Below, piece after piece: positions 36,401 through 49,523 of a DNA stretch of 64,000 nucleotides. The notes under the pieces are model-generated. The model did not search any database, was not told the DNA's origin, and saw nothing but the letters and a program-made list of their open reading frames with translations. Position 1 is the stretch's first letter, and the number at the start of each line of letters is the position of its first letter. The stretch lies in the NCBI RefSeq assembly GCF_051014685.1, contig NW_027479461.1:1-64000 (forward strand), read 5' to 3'. This DNA is from Ptiloglossa arizonensis (Eukaryota > Arthropoda > Insecta > Hymenoptera > Colletidae). The translations under genes were made by a program, and so were the position numbers.

Positions 36401-38150
36401 TAGAAACTAGCCCCATTACAACGGTATGAGTAGTTTTCCCCTAGGCCGTTCTAGTTATTCGTTTCGAGCATCAGAACTGCGAAAATTTGGAGTTTCTCAA
36501 CTGTTTCTTACCCCAAAACTGCCATATCTCGCGAACGGATTGACCAATCCGAAAAGTTTCTGTTGCATCTGAAAGTAGAAACTAGCCCCATTACAACGGT
36601 ATGAGTAGTTTTCCCCTAGACCGTTCTAGTTATTCGTTTCGAGCAGCAGAACTGCGAAAATTTGGAGTTTCTCAAGCGTTTCTTACCTCAAAACTGCCAT
36701 ATCTCGCGAACGGATTGACCAATCCGCAAAGTTTCTGTTGCATCTGAAAGTAGAAACTAGCCCCATTACAACGGTATGAGTAGTTTTCCCCTAGGCCGTT
36801 CTAGTTATTCGTTTCGAGCATCAGAACTGCGAAAATTTGGAGTTTCTCAACTGTTTCTTACCCCAAAACTGCCATATCTCGCGAACGGATTGACCAATCC
36901 GAAAAGTTTCTGTTGCATCTGAAAGTAGAAACTAGCCCCATTACAACGGTATGAGTAGTTTTCCCCTAGACCGTTCTAGTTATTCGTTTCGAGCATCAGA
37001 ACTGCGAAAATTTGGAGTTTCTCAACTGTTTCTTACCCCAAAACTGCCATATCTCGCGAACGGATTGACCAATCCGAAAAGTTTCTGTTGCATCTGAAAG
37101 TAGAAACTAGCCCCATTACAACGGTATGAGTAGTTTTCCCCTAGACCGTTCTAGTTATTCGTTTCGAGCATCAGAACTGCGAAAATTTGGAGTTTCTCAA
37201 GCGTTTCTTACCCCAAAACTGCCATATCTCGCGAACGGATTGACCAATCCGCAAAGTTTCTGTTGCATCTGAAAGTAGAAACTAGCCCCATTACAACGGT
37301 ATGAGTAGTTTTCCCCTAGACCGTTCTAGTTATTCGTTTCGAGCATCAGAACTGCGAAAATTTGGAGTTTCTCAACTGTTTCTTACCCCAAAACTGCCAT
37401 ATCTCGCGAACGGATTGACCAATCCGCAAAGTTTCTGTTGCATCTGAAAGTAGAAACTAGCCCCATTATAACGGTATGAGTAGTTTTCCCCTAGACCGTT
37501 CTAGTTATTCGTTTCGAGCATCAGAACTGCGAAAACTTGGAGTTTCTCAAGCGTTTCTTACCTCAAAACTGCCATATCTCGCGAACGGATTGACCAATCC
37601 GCAAAGTTTCTGTTGCATCTGAAAGTAGAAACTAGCCCCATTACAACGCTATGAGTAGTTTTCCCCTAGACCGTTCTAGTTATTCGTTTCGAGCATCAGA
37701 ACTGCGAAAATTTGGAGTTTCTCAACTGTTTCTTACCCCAAAACTGCCATATCTCGCGAACGGATTGACCAATCCGCAAAGTTTCTGTTGCATCTGAAAG
37801 TAGAAACTAGCCCCATTATAACGGTATGAGTAGTTTTCCCCTAGACCGTTCTAGTTATTCGTTTCGAGCATCAGAACTGCGAAAACTTGGAGTTTCTCAA
37901 GCGTTTCTTACCTCAAAACTGCCATATCTCGCGAACGGATTGACCAATCCGCAAAGTTTCTGTTGCATCTGAAAGTAGAAACTAGCCCCATTACAACGCT
38001 ATGAGTAGTTTTCCCCTAGGCCGTTCTAGTTATTCGTTTCGAGCATCAGAACTGCGAAAATTTGGAGTTTCTCAACTGTTTCTTACCCCAAAACTGCCAT
38101 ATCTCGCGAACGGATTGACCAATCCGAAAAGTTTCTGTTGCATCTGAAAG
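33426..38150 (+). repeat. Array block, units 192-218
   Basis: Types: 6-1-6-2-3-h-6-1-3-4-1-6-1/3-1-6-x-6-1-6-1-2-x-3-5-3c-5-1c, where c marks 24C. Units 193-198 (1-6-2-3-h-6) repeat units 175-180 at an offset of 18 monomers (3150 bp), including the ACATCA tag in h. Unit 194 has 149T, which breaks the conserved palindrome. Unit 204 (35526) is a 1/3 hybrid. Unit 207 (36051) is 71T, 86T with 101G-102C and 113T. Unit 213 (37101) joins 101G-102C to 113C. The 24C variant again follows type 5 units directly (37626 and 37976). Confidence 0.8.
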
Positions 38151-40600
38151 TAGAAACTAGCCCCATTACAACGGTATGAGTAGTTTTCCCCTAGACCGTT
38201 CTAGTTATTCGTTTCGAGCAGCAGAACTGCGAAAATTTGGAGTTTCTCAAGCGTTTCTTACCTCAAAACTGCCATATCTCGCGAACGGATTGACCAATCC
38301 GCAAAGTTTCTGTTGCATCTGAAAGTAGAAACTAGCCCCATTACAACGGTATGAGTAGTTTTCCCCTAGACCGTTTTAGTTATTCGTTTCGAGCAGCAGA
38401 ACTGCGAAAATTTGGAGTTTCTCAAGCGTTTCTTACCTCAAAACTGCCATATCTCGCGAACGGATTGACCAATCCGCAAAGTTTCTGTTGCATCTGAAAG
38501 TAGAAACTAGCCCCATTACAACGGTATGAGTAGTTTTCCCCTAGGCCGTTCTAGTTATTCGTTTCGAGCATCAGAACTGCGAAAATTTGGAGTTTCTCAA
38601 CTGTTTCTTACCCCAAAACTGCCATATCTCGCGAACGGATTGACCAATCCGAAAAGTTTCTGTTGCATCTGAAAGTAGAAACTAGCCCCATTACAACGGT
38701 ATGAGTAGTTTTCCCCTAGACCGTTCTAGTTATTCGTTTCGAGCAGCAGAACTGCGAAAATTTGGAGTTTCTCAAGCGTTTCTTACCTCAAAACTGCCAT
38801 ATCTCGCGAACGGATTGACCAATCCGCAAAGTTTCTGTTGCATCTGAAAGTAGAAACTAGCCCCATTACAACGGTATAAGTAGTTTTCCCCTAGGCCGTT
38901 CTAGTTATTCGTTTCGAGCATCAGAACTGCGAAAATTTGGAGTTTCTCAACTGTTTCTTACCCCAAAACTGCCATATCTCGCGAACGGATTGACCAATCC
39001 GAAAAGTTTCTGTTGCATCTGAAAGTAGAAACTAGCCCCATTACAACGGTATGAGTAGTTTTCCCCTAGACCGTTCTAGTTATTCGTTTCGAGCATCAGA
39101 ACTGCGAAAATTTGGAGTTTCTCAACTGTTTCTTACCCCAAAACTGCCATATCTCGCGAACGGATTGACCAATCCGAAAAGTTTCTGTTGCATCTGAAAG
39201 TAGAAACTAGCCCCATTACAACGGTATGAGTAGTTTTCCCCTAGACCGTTCTAGTTATTCGTTTCGAGCATCAGAACTGCGAAAATTTGGAGTTTCTCAA
39301 CTGTTTCTTACCCCAAAACTGCCATATCTCGCGAACGGATTGACCAATCCGCAAAGTTTCTGTTGCATCTGAAAGTAGAAACTAGCCCCATTACAACGGT
39401 ATGAGTAGTTTTCCCGTAGGCCGTTCTAGTTATTCGTTTCGAGCATCAGAACTGCGAAAATTTGGAGTTTCTCAAGCGTTTCTTACCTGAAAACTGCCAT
39501 ATCTCGCGAACGGATTGACCAATCCGAAAAGTTTCTGTTGCATCTGAAAGTAGAAACTAGCCCCATTACAACGTTATGAGTAGTTTTCCCCTAGACCGTT
39601 CTAGTTATTCGTTTCGAGCATCAGAACTGCGAAAATTTGGAGTTTCTCAAGCGTTTCTTACCCCAAAACTGCCATATCTCGCGAACGGATTGACCAATCC
39701 GCAAAGTTTCTGTTGCATCTGAAAGTAGAAACTAGCCCCATTACAACGGTATGAGTAGTTTTCCCCTAGACCGTTCTAGTTATTCGTTTCGAGCAGCAGA
39801 ACTGCGAAAATTTGGAGTTTCTCAAGCGTTTCTTACCTCAAAACTGCCATATCTCGCGAACGGATTGACCAATCCGCAAAGTTTCTGTTGCATCTGAAAG
39901 TAGAAACCAGCCCCATTACAACGGTATGAGTAGTTTTCCCCTAGACCGTTCTAGTTATTCGTTTCGAGCATCAGAACTGCGAAAACTTGGAGTTTCTCAA
40001 GCGTTTCTTACCTCAAAACTGCCATATCTCGCGAACGGATTGACCAATCCGCAAAGTTTCTGTTGCATCTGAAAGTAGAAACTAGCCCCATTACAACGCT
40101 ATGAGTAGTTTTCCCCTAGACCGTTCTAGTTATTCGTTTCGAGCATCAGAACTGCGAAAATTTGGAGTTTCTCAACTGTTTCTTACCCCAAAACTGCCAT
40201 ATCTCGCGAACGGATTGACCAATCCGCAAAGTTTCTGTTGCATCTGAAAGTAGAAACTAGCCCCATTATAACGGTATGAGTAGTTTTCCCCTAGACCGTT
40301 CTAGTTATTCGTTTCGAGCATCAGAACTGCGAAAACTTGGAGTTTCTCAAGCGTTTCTTACCTCAAAACTGCCATATCTCGCGAACGGATTGACCAATCC
40401 GCAAAGTTTCTGTTGCATCTGAAAGTAGAAACTAGCCCCATTACAACGGTATGAGTAGTTTTCCCCTAGGCCGTTCTAGTTATTCGTTTCGAGCATCAGA
40501 ACTGCGAAAATTTGGAGTTTCTCAACTGTTTCTTACCCCAAAACTGCCATATCTCGCGAACGGATTGACCAATCCGAAAAGTTTCTGTTGCATCTGAAAG
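38151..40600 (+). repeat. 14-monomer segment, left copy (units 219-232)
   Basis: Types: 6-6-1-6-1k-2-3-1p-q-6-4r-3c-5-1. Tags: 1k has 28A (38878), which removes the only ATG of the monomer; 1p has 41G with 101G-102C and 114G (unit 226, 39376); q has 24T with 101G-102C and 113C (unit 227, 39551); r has 8C (unit 229, 39901). The first eleven units are repeated 2450 bp to the right. Unit 220 has 51T (CCGTTTTAG), private to this copy. Confidence 0.85.
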
Positions 40601-42525
40601 TAGAAACTAGCCCCATTACAACGGTATGAGTAGTTTTCCCCTAGACCGTTCTAGTTATTCGTTTCGAGCAGCAGAACTGCGAAAATTTGGAGTTTCTCAA
40701 GCGTTTCTTACCTCAAAACTGCCATATCTCGCGAACGGATTGACCAATCCGCAAAGTTTCTGTTGCATCTGAAAGTAGAAACTAGCCCCATTACAACGGT
40801 ATGAGTAGTTTTCCCCTAGACCGTTCTAGTTATTCGTTTCGAGCAGCAGAACTGCGAAAATTTGGAGTTTCTCACGCGTTTCTTACCTCAAAACTGCCAT
40901 ATCTCGCGAACGGATTGACCAATCCGCAAAGTTTCTGTTGCATCTGAAAGTAGAAACTAGCCCCATTACAACGGTATGAGTAGTTTTCCCCTAGGCCGTT
41001 CTAGTTATTCGTTTCGACCATCAGAACTGCGAAAATTTGGAGTTTCTCAACTGTTTCTTACCCCAAAACTGCCATATCTCGCGAACGGATTGACCAATCC
41101 GAAAAGTTTCTGTTGCATCTGAAAGTAGAAACTAGCCCCATTACAACGGTATGAGTAGTTTTCCCCTAGACCGTTCTAGTTATTCGTTTCGAGCAGCAGA
41201 ACTGCGAAAATTTGGAGTTTCTCAAGCGTTTCTTACCTCAAAACTGCCATATCTCGCGAACGGATTGACCAATCCGCAAAGTTTCTGTTGCATCTGAAAG
41301 TAGAAACTAGCCCCATTACAACGGTATAAGTAGTTTTCCCCTAGGCCGTTCTAGTTATTCGTTTCGAGCATCAGAACTGCGAAAATTTGGAGTTTCTCAA
41401 CTGTTTCTTACCCCAAAACTGCCATATCTCGCGAACGGATTGACCAATCCGAAAAGTTTCTGTTGCATCTGAAAGTAGAAACTAGCCCCATTACAACGGT
41501 ATGAGTAGTTTTCCCCTAGACCGTTCTAGTTATTCGTTTCGAGCATCAGAACTGCGAAAATTTGGAGTTTCTCAACTGTTTCTTACCCCAAAACTGCCAT
41601 ATCTCGCGAACGGATTGACCAATCCGAAAAGTTTCTGTTGCATCTGAAAGTAGAAACTAGCCCCATTACAACGGTATGAGTAGTTTTCCCCTAGACCGTT
41701 CTAGTTATTCGTTTCGAGCATCAGAACTGCGAAAATTTGGAGTTTCTCAACTGTTTCTTACCCCAAAACTGCCATATCTCGCGAACGGATTGACCAATCC
41801 GCAAAGTTTCTGTTGCATCTGAAAGTAGAAACTAGCCCCATTACAACGGTATGAGTAGTTTTCCCGTAGGCCGTTCTAGTTATTCGTTTCGAGCATCAGA
41901 ACTGCGAAAATTTGGAGTTTCTCAAGCGTTTCTTACCTGAAAACTGCCATATCTCGCGAACGGATTGACCAATCCGAAAAGTTTCTGTTGCATCTGAAAG
42001 TAGAAACTAGCCCCATTACAACGTTATGAGTAGTTTTCCCCTAGACCGTTCTAGTTATTCGTTTCGAGCATCAGAACTGCGAAAATTTGGAGTTTCTCAA
42101 GCGTTTCTTACCCCAAAACTGCCATATCTCGCGAACGGATTGACCAATCCGCAAAGTTTCTGTTGCATCTGAAAGTAGAAACTAGCCCCATTACAACGGT
42201 ATGAGTAGTTTTCCCCTAGACCGTTCTAGTTATTCGTTTCGAGCAGCAGAACTGCGAAAACTTGGAGTTTCTCAAGCGTTTCTTACCTCAAAACTGCCAT
42301 ATCTCGCGAACGGATTGACCAATCCGCAAAGTTTCTGTTGCATCTGAAAGTAGAAACCAGCCCCATTACAACGGTATGAGTAGTTTTCCCCTAGACCGTT
42401 CTAGTTATTCGTTTCGAGCATCAGAACTGCGAAAATTTGGAGTTTCTCAACTGTTTCTTACCCCAAAACTGCCATATCTCGCGAACGGATTGACCAATCC
42501 GCAAAGTTTCTGTTGCATCTGAAAG
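40601..42525 (+). repeat. 14-monomer segment, right partial copy (units 233-243)
   Basis: Types: 6-6-1-6-1k-2-3-1p-q-6-3r. The tags 28A (41328), 41G with 114G (unit 240, 41826), 24T (unit 241, 42001) and 8C (unit 243, 42351) recur 2450 bp after the left copy. The copies diverge at the end: unit 242 is type 6 with 86C, and the 8C unit is type 3 here but type 4 on the left. That pattern fits an exchange within units 242-243 that swapped the downstream part. Private changes: a C for A at about 40875 and 67C in unit 235. Confidence 0.85.
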
Positions 42526-43925
42526 TAGAAACTAGCCCCATTACAACGGTATGAGTAGTTTTCCCCTAGGCCGTTCTAGTTATTCGTTTCGAGCATCAGA
42601 ACTGCGAAAATTTGGAGTTTCTCAACTGTTTCTTACCCCAAAACTGCCATATCTCGCGAACGGATTGACCAATCCGAAAAGTTTCTGTTGCATCTGAAAG
42701 TAGAAACTAGCCCCATTACAACGGTATGAGTAGTTTTCCCCTAGACCGTTCTAGTTATTCGTTTCGAGCAGCAGAACTGCGAAAATTTGGAGTTTCTCAA
42801 GCGTTTCTTACCTCAAAACTGCCATATCTCGCGAACGGATTGACCAATCCGCAAAGTTTCTGTTGCATCTGAAAGTAGAAACTAGCCCCATTACAACGGT
42901 ATGAGTAGTTTTCACCTAGGCCGTTCTAGTTATTCGTTTCGAGCATCAGAACTGCGAAAATTTGGAGTTTCTCAACTGTTTCTTACCCCAAAACTGCCAT
43001 ATCTCGCGAACGGATTGACCAATCCGAAAAGTTTCTGTTGCATCTGAAAGTAGAAACTAGCCCCATTACAACGGTATGAGTAGTTTTCCCCTAGACCGTT
43101 CTAGTTATTCGTTTCGAGCAGCAGAACTGCGAAAATTTGGAGTTTCTCTAGCGTTTCGTACCTCAAAACTGCCATATCTCGCGAACGGATTGACCAATCC
43201 GCAAAGTTTCTGTTGCATCTGAAAGTAGAAACTAGCCCCATTACAACGGTATGAGTAGTTTTCCCCTAGGCCGTTCTAGTTATTCGTTTCGAGCATCAGA
43301 ACTGCGAAAATTTGGAGTTTCTCAACTGTTTCTTACCCCAAAACTGCCATATCTCGCGAACGGATTGACCAATCCGAAAAGTTTCTGTTGCATCTGAAAG
43401 TAGAAACTAGCCCCATTACAACGGTATGAGTAGTTTTCCCCTAGACCGTTCTAGTTATTCGTTTCGAGCAGCAGAACTGCGAAAATTTGGAGTTTCTCAA
43501 GCGTTTCTTACCTCAAAACTGCCATATCTCGCGAACGGATTGACCAATCCGCAAAGTTTCTGTTGCATCTGAAAGTAGAAACTAGCCCCATTACAACGGT
43601 ATGAGTAGTTTTCCCCTAGGCCGTTCTAGTTATTCGTTTCGAGCATCAGAACTGCGAAAATTTGGAGTTTCTCAACTGTTTCTTACCCCAAAACTGCCAT
43701 ATCTCGCGAACGGATTGACCAATCCGAAAAGTTTCTGTTGCATCTGAAAGTAGAAACTAGCCCCATTACAACGGTATGAGTAGTTTTCCCCTAGACCGTT
43801 CTAGTTATTCGTTTCGAGCAGCAGAACTGCGAAAACTTGGAGTTTCTCAAGCGTTTCTTACCTCAAAACTGCCATATCTCGCGAACGGATTGACCAATCC
43901 GCAAAGTTTCTGTTGCATCTGAAAG
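42526..43925 (+). repeat. Dimer-rich block 1-6 (units 244-251)
   Basis: Types alternate 1-6-1-6-1-6-1-6, a 350 bp dimer repeated four times. Unit 246 (42876) has 39A. Unit 247 (43051) has 99T and 108G, and unit 251 (43751) is type 6 with 86C. The series from unit 247 to 253 (6 with 99T and 108G, 1, 6, 1, 6 with 86C, 6, 1 with a one-base deletion) is matched by units 288-294 (50224-51447), about 7.2 kb away. Confidence 0.8.
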
Positions 43926-46723
43926 TAGAAACTAGCCCCATTACAACGGTATGAGTAGTTTTCCCCTAGACCGTTCTAGTTATTCGTTTCGAGCAGCAGA
44001 ACTGCGAAAATTTGGAGTTTCTCAAGCGTTTCTTACCTCATAACTGCCATATCTCGCGAACGGATTGACCAATCCGCAAAGTTTCTGTTGCATCTGAAAG
44101 TAGAAACTAGCCCCATTACAACGGTATGAGTAGTTTTCCCCTAGGCCGTTCTAGTTATTCGTTTCGAGCATCAGAACTGCGAAAATTTGGAGTTTCTCAA
44201 CTGTTTCTTACCCCAAACTGCCATATCTCGCGAACGGATTGACCAATCCGAAAAGTTTCTGTTGCATCTGAAAGTAGAAACTAGCCCCATTACAACGGTA
44301 TGAGTAGTTTTCCCCTAGACCGTTCTAGTTATTCGTTTCGAGCAGCAGAACTGCGAAAATTTGGAGTTTCTCAAGCGTTTCTTACCTCAAAACTGCCATA
44401 TCTCGCGAACGGATTGACCAATCCGCAAAGTTTCTGTTGCATCTGAAAGTAGAAACTAGCCCCATTACAACGGTATGAGTAGTTTTCCCCTAGACCGTTC
44501 TAGTTATTCGTTTCGAGCATCAGAACTGCGAAAATTTGGAGTTTCTCAACTGTTTCTTACCCCAAAACTGCCATATCTCGCGAACGGATTGACCAATCCG
44601 CAAAGTTTCTGTTGCATCTGAAAGTAGAAACTAGCCCCATTATAACGGTATGAGTAGTTTTCCCCTAGACCGTTCTAGTTATTCGTTTCGAGCATCAGAA
44701 CTGCGAAAACTTGGAGTTTCTCAAGCGTTTCTTACCTCAAAACTGCCATATCTCGCGAACGGATTGACCAATCCGCAAAGTTTCTGTTGCATCTGAAAGT
44801 AGAAACTAGCCCCATTACAACGGTATGAGTAGTTTTCCCCTAGGCCGTTCTAGTTATTCGTTTCGAGCATCAGAACTGCGAAAATTTGGATTTTCTCAAC
44901 TGTTTCTTACCCCAAAACTGCCATATCTCGCGAACGGATTGACCAATCCGAAAAGTTTCTGTTGCATCTGAAAGTAGAAACTAGCCCCATTACAACGGTA
45001 TGAGTAGTTTTCCCCTAGACCGTTCTAGTTATTCGTTTCGAGCATCAGAACTGCGAAAATTTGGAGTTTCTCAACTGTTTCTTACCCCAAAACTGCCATA
45101 TCTCGCGAACGGATTGACCAATCCGCAAAGTTTCTGTTGCATCTGAAAGTAGAAACTAGCCCCATTACAACGGTATGAGTAGTTTTCCCCTAGGCCGTTC
45201 TAGTTATTCGTTTCGAGCATCAGAACTGCGAAAATTTGGAGTTTCTCAACTGTTTCTTACCCCAAAACTGCCATATCTCGCGAACGGATTGACCAATCCG
45301 AAAAGTTTCTGTTGCATCTGAAAGTAGAAACTAGCCCCATTACAACGGTATGAGTAGTTTTCCCCTAGACCGTTCTAGTTATTCGTTTCGAGCAGCAGAA
45401 CTGCGAAAATTTGGAGTTTCTCAAGCGTTTCTTACCTCATAACTGCCATATCTCGCGAACGGATTGACCAATCCGCAAAGTTTCTGTTGCATCTGAAAGT
45501 AGAAACTAGCCCCATTACAACGGTATGAGTAGTTTTCCCCTAGGCCGTTCTAGTTATTCGTTTCGAGCATCAGAACTGCGAAAATTTGGAGTTTCTCAAC
45601 TGTTTCTTACCCCAAACTGCCATATCTCGCGAACGGATTGACCAATCCGAAAAGTTTCTGTTGCATCTGAAAGTAGAAACTAGCCCCATTACAACGGTAT
45701 GAGTAGTTTTCCCCTAGACCGTTCTAGTTATTCGTTTCGAGCAGCAGAACTGCGAAAATTTGGAGTTTCTCAAGCGTTTCTTACCTCAAAACTGCCATAT
45801 CTCGCGAACGGATTGACCAATCCGCAAAGTTTCTGTTGCATCTGAAAGTAGAAACTAGCCCCATTACAACGGTATGAGTAGTTTTCCCCTAGACCGTTCT
45901 AGTTATTCGTTTCGAGCATCAGAACTGCGAAAATTTGGAGTTTCTCAACTGTTTCTTACCCCAAAACTGCCATATCTCGCGAACGGATTGACCAATCCGC
46001 AAAGTTTCTGTTGCATCTGAAAGTAGAAACTAGCCCCATTATAACGGTATGAGTAGTTTTCCCCTAGACCGTTCTAGTTATTCGTTTCGAGCATCAGAAC
46101 TGCGAAAACTTGGAGTTTCTCAAGCGTTTCTTACCTCAAAACTGCCATATCTCGCGAACGGATTGACCAATCCGCAAAGTTTCTGTTGCATCTGAAAGTA
46201 GAAACTAGCCCCATTACAACGGTATGAGTAGTTTTCCCCTAGGCCGTTCTAGTTATTCGTTTCGAGCATCAGAACTGCGAAAATTTGGATTTTCTCAACT
46301 GTTTCTTACCCCAAAACTGCCATATCTCGCGAACGGATTGACCAATCCGAAAAGTTTCTGTTGCATCTGAAAGTAGAAACTAGCCCCATTACAACGGTAT
46401 GAGTAGTTTTCCCCTAGACCGTTCTAGTTATTCGTTTCGAGCATCAGAACTGCGAAAATTTGGAGTTTCTCAACTGTTTCTTACCCCAAAACTGCCATAT
46501 CTCGCGAACGGATTGACCAATCCGCAAAGTTTCTGTTGCATCTGAAAGTAGAAACTAGCCCCATTACAACGGTATGAGTAGTTTTCCCCTAGGCCGTTCT
46601 AGTTATTCGTTTCGAGCATCAGAACTGCGAAAATTTGGAGTTTCTCAACTGTTTCTTACCCCAAAACTGCCATATCTCGCGAACGGATTGACCAATCCGA
46701 AAAGTTTCTGTTGCATCTGAAAG
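43926..46723 (+). repeat. 1399 bp tandem duplication of eight monomers
   Basis: Units 252-259 (43926-45324) and 260-267 (45325-46723) both run 6-1-6-3-5-1-3-1. Each copy carries 116T in its first unit (CCTCATAAC), loss of one A at positions 115-118 in its second unit (44215-44217 and 45614-45616), and 92T in its sixth unit (44800 and 46199). The shared one-base deletion makes each copy 1399 rather than 1400 bp. I saw no difference between the copies. The next unit (268) returns to plain type 6. Confidence 0.92.
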
Positions 46724-49523
46724 TAGAAACTAGCCCCATTACAACGGTATGAGTAGTTTTCCCCTAGACCGTTCTAGTTATTCGTTTCGAGCAGCAGAAC
46801 TGCGAAAATTTGGAGTTTCTCAAGCGTTTCTTACCTCAAAACTGCCATATCTCGCGAACGGATTGACCAATCCGCAAAGTTTCTGTTGCATCTGAAAGTA
46901 GAAACTAGCCCCATTACAACGGTATGAGTAGTTTTCCCCTAGACCGTTCTAGTTATTCGTTTCGAGCAGCAGAACTGCGAAAATTTGGAGTTTCTCAAGC
47001 GTTTCTTACCTCAAAACTGCCATATCTCGCGAACGGATTGACCAATCCGCAAAGTTTCTGTTGCATCTGAAAGTAGAAACTAGCCCCATTACAACGGTAT
47101 GAGTAGTTTTCCCCTAGGCCGTTCTAGTTATTCGTTTCGAGCATCAGAACTGCGAAAATTTGGAGTTTCTCAACTGTTTCTTACCCCAAAACTGCCATAT
47201 CTCGCGAACGGATTGACCAATCCGAAAAGTTTCTGTTGCATCTGAAAGTAGAAACTAGCCCCATTACAACGGTATGAGTAGTTTTCCCCTAGACCGTTCT
47301 AGTTATTCGTTTCGAGCAGCAGAACTGCGAAAATTTGGAGTTTCTCAAGCGTTTCTTACCTCAAAACTGCCATATCTCGCGAACGGATTGACCAATCCGC
47401 AAAGTTTCTGTTGCATCTGAAAGTAGAAACTAGCCCCATTACAACGCTATGAGTAGTTTTCCCCTAGACCGTTCTAGTTATTCGTTTCGAGCATCAGAAC
47501 TGCGAAAATTTGGAGTTTCTCAACTGTTTCTTACCCCAAAACTGCCATATCTCGCGAACGGATTGACCAATCCGCAAAGTTTCTGTTGCATCTGAAAGTA
47601 GAAACTAGCCCCATTATAACGGTATGAGTAGTTTTCCCCTAGACCGTTCTAGTTATTCGTTTCGAGCATCAGAACTGCGAAAACTTGGAGTTTCTCAAGC
47701 GTTTCTTACCTCAAAACTGCCATATCTCGCGAACGGATTGACCAATCCGCAAAGTTTCTGTTGCATCTGAAAGTAGAAACTAGCCCCATTACAACGGTAT
47801 GAGTAGTTTTCCCCTAGACCGTTCTAGTTATTCGTTTCGAGCAGCAGAACTGCGAAAATTTGGAGTTTCTCAAGCGTTTCTTACCTCAAAACTGCCATAT
47901 CTCGCGAACGGATTGACCAATCCGCAAAGTTTCTGTTGCATCTGAAAGTAGAAACTAGCCCCATTACAACGGTATGAGTAGTTTTCCCCTAGGCCGTTCT
48001 AGTTATTCGTTTCGAGCATCAGAACTGCGAAAATTTGGAGTTTCTCAACTGTTTCTTACCCCAAAACTGCCATATCTCGCGAACGGATTGACCAATCCGA
48101 AAAGTTTCTGTTGCATCTGAAAGTAGAAACTAGCCCCATTACAACGGTATGAGTAGTTTTCCCCTAGACCGTTCTAGTTATTCGTTTCGAGCAGCAGAAC
48201 TGCGAAAATTTGGAGTTTCTCAAGCGTTTCTTACCCCAAAACTGCCATATCTCGCGAACGGATTGACCAATCCGAAAAGTTTCTGTTGCATCTGAAAGTA
48301 GAAACTAGCCCCATTACAACGGTATGAGTAGTTTTCCCCTAGACCGTTCTAGTTATTCGTTTCGAGCATCAGAACTGCGAAAATTTGGAGTTTCTCAACT
48401 GTTTCTTACCCCAAAACTGCCATATCTCGCGAACGGATTGACCAATCCGAAAAGTTTCTGTTGCATCTGAAAGTAGAAACTAGCCCCATTACAACGGTAT
48501 GAGTAGTTTTCCCCTAGACCGTTCTAGTTATTCGTTTCGAGCATCAGAACTGCGAAAATTTGGAGTTTCTCAACTGTTTCTTACCCCAAAACTGCCATAT
48601 CTCGCGAACGGATTGACCAATCCGCAAAGTTTCTGTTGCATCTGAAAGTAGAAACTAGCCCCATTACAACGGTATGAGTAGTTTTCCCGTAGGCCGTTCT
48701 AGTTATTCGTTTCGAGCATCAGAACTGCGAAAATTTGGAGTTTCTCAAGCGTTTCTTACCTGAAAACTGCCATATCTCGCGAACGGATTGACCAATCCGA
48801 AAAGTTTCTGTTGCATCTGAAAGTAGAAACTAGCCCCATTACAACGTTATGAGTAGTTTTCCCCTAGACCGTTCTAGTTATTCGTTTCGAGCATCAGAAC
48901 TGCGAAAATTTGGAGTTTCTCAAGCGTTTCTTACCCCAAAACTGCCATATCTCGCGAACGGATTGACCAATCCGCAAAGTTTCTGTTGCATCTGAAAGTA
49001 GAAACTAGCCCCATTACAACGGTATGAGTAGTTTTCCCCTAGACCGTTCTAGTTATTCGTTTCGAGCAGCAGAACTGCGAAAATTTGGAGTTTCTCAAGC
49101 GTTTCTTACCTCAAAACTGCCATATCTCGCGAACGGATTGACCAATCCGCAAAGTTTCTGTTGCATCTGAAAGTAGAAACTAGCCCCATTACAACGGTAT
49201 GAGTAGTTTTCCCCTAGACCGTTCTAGTTATTCGTTTCGAGCATCAGAACTGCGAAAATTTGGAGTTTCTCAACTGTTTCTTACCCCAAAACTGCCATAT
49301 CTCGCGAACGGATTGACCAATCCGCAAAGTTTCTGTTGCATCTGAAAGTAGAAACTAGCCCCATTATAACGGTATGAGTAGTTTTCCCCTAGACCGTTCT
49401 AGTTATTCGTTTCGAGCATCAGAACTGCGAAAACTTGGAGTTTCTCAAGCGTTTCTTACCTCAAAACTGCCATATCTCGCGAACGGATTGACCAATCCGA
49501 AAAGTTTCTGTTGCATCTGAAAG
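46724..49523 (+). repeat. Array block, units 268-283
   Basis: Types: 6-6-1-6-3c-5-6-1-6/2-2-3-1p-q-6-3-5, where the last unit (283, 49349) has 152A. Unit 272 (47424) has 24C. Unit 276 (48124) is type 6 at 71 and 101-102 but has 113C and 152A, a 6/2 hybrid. Units 277-281 (2-3-1p-q-6, 48299-49173) are a third copy of the tagged module seen at 39026-39900 and 41476-42350, including 41G, 114G and 24T. Confidence 0.8.
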
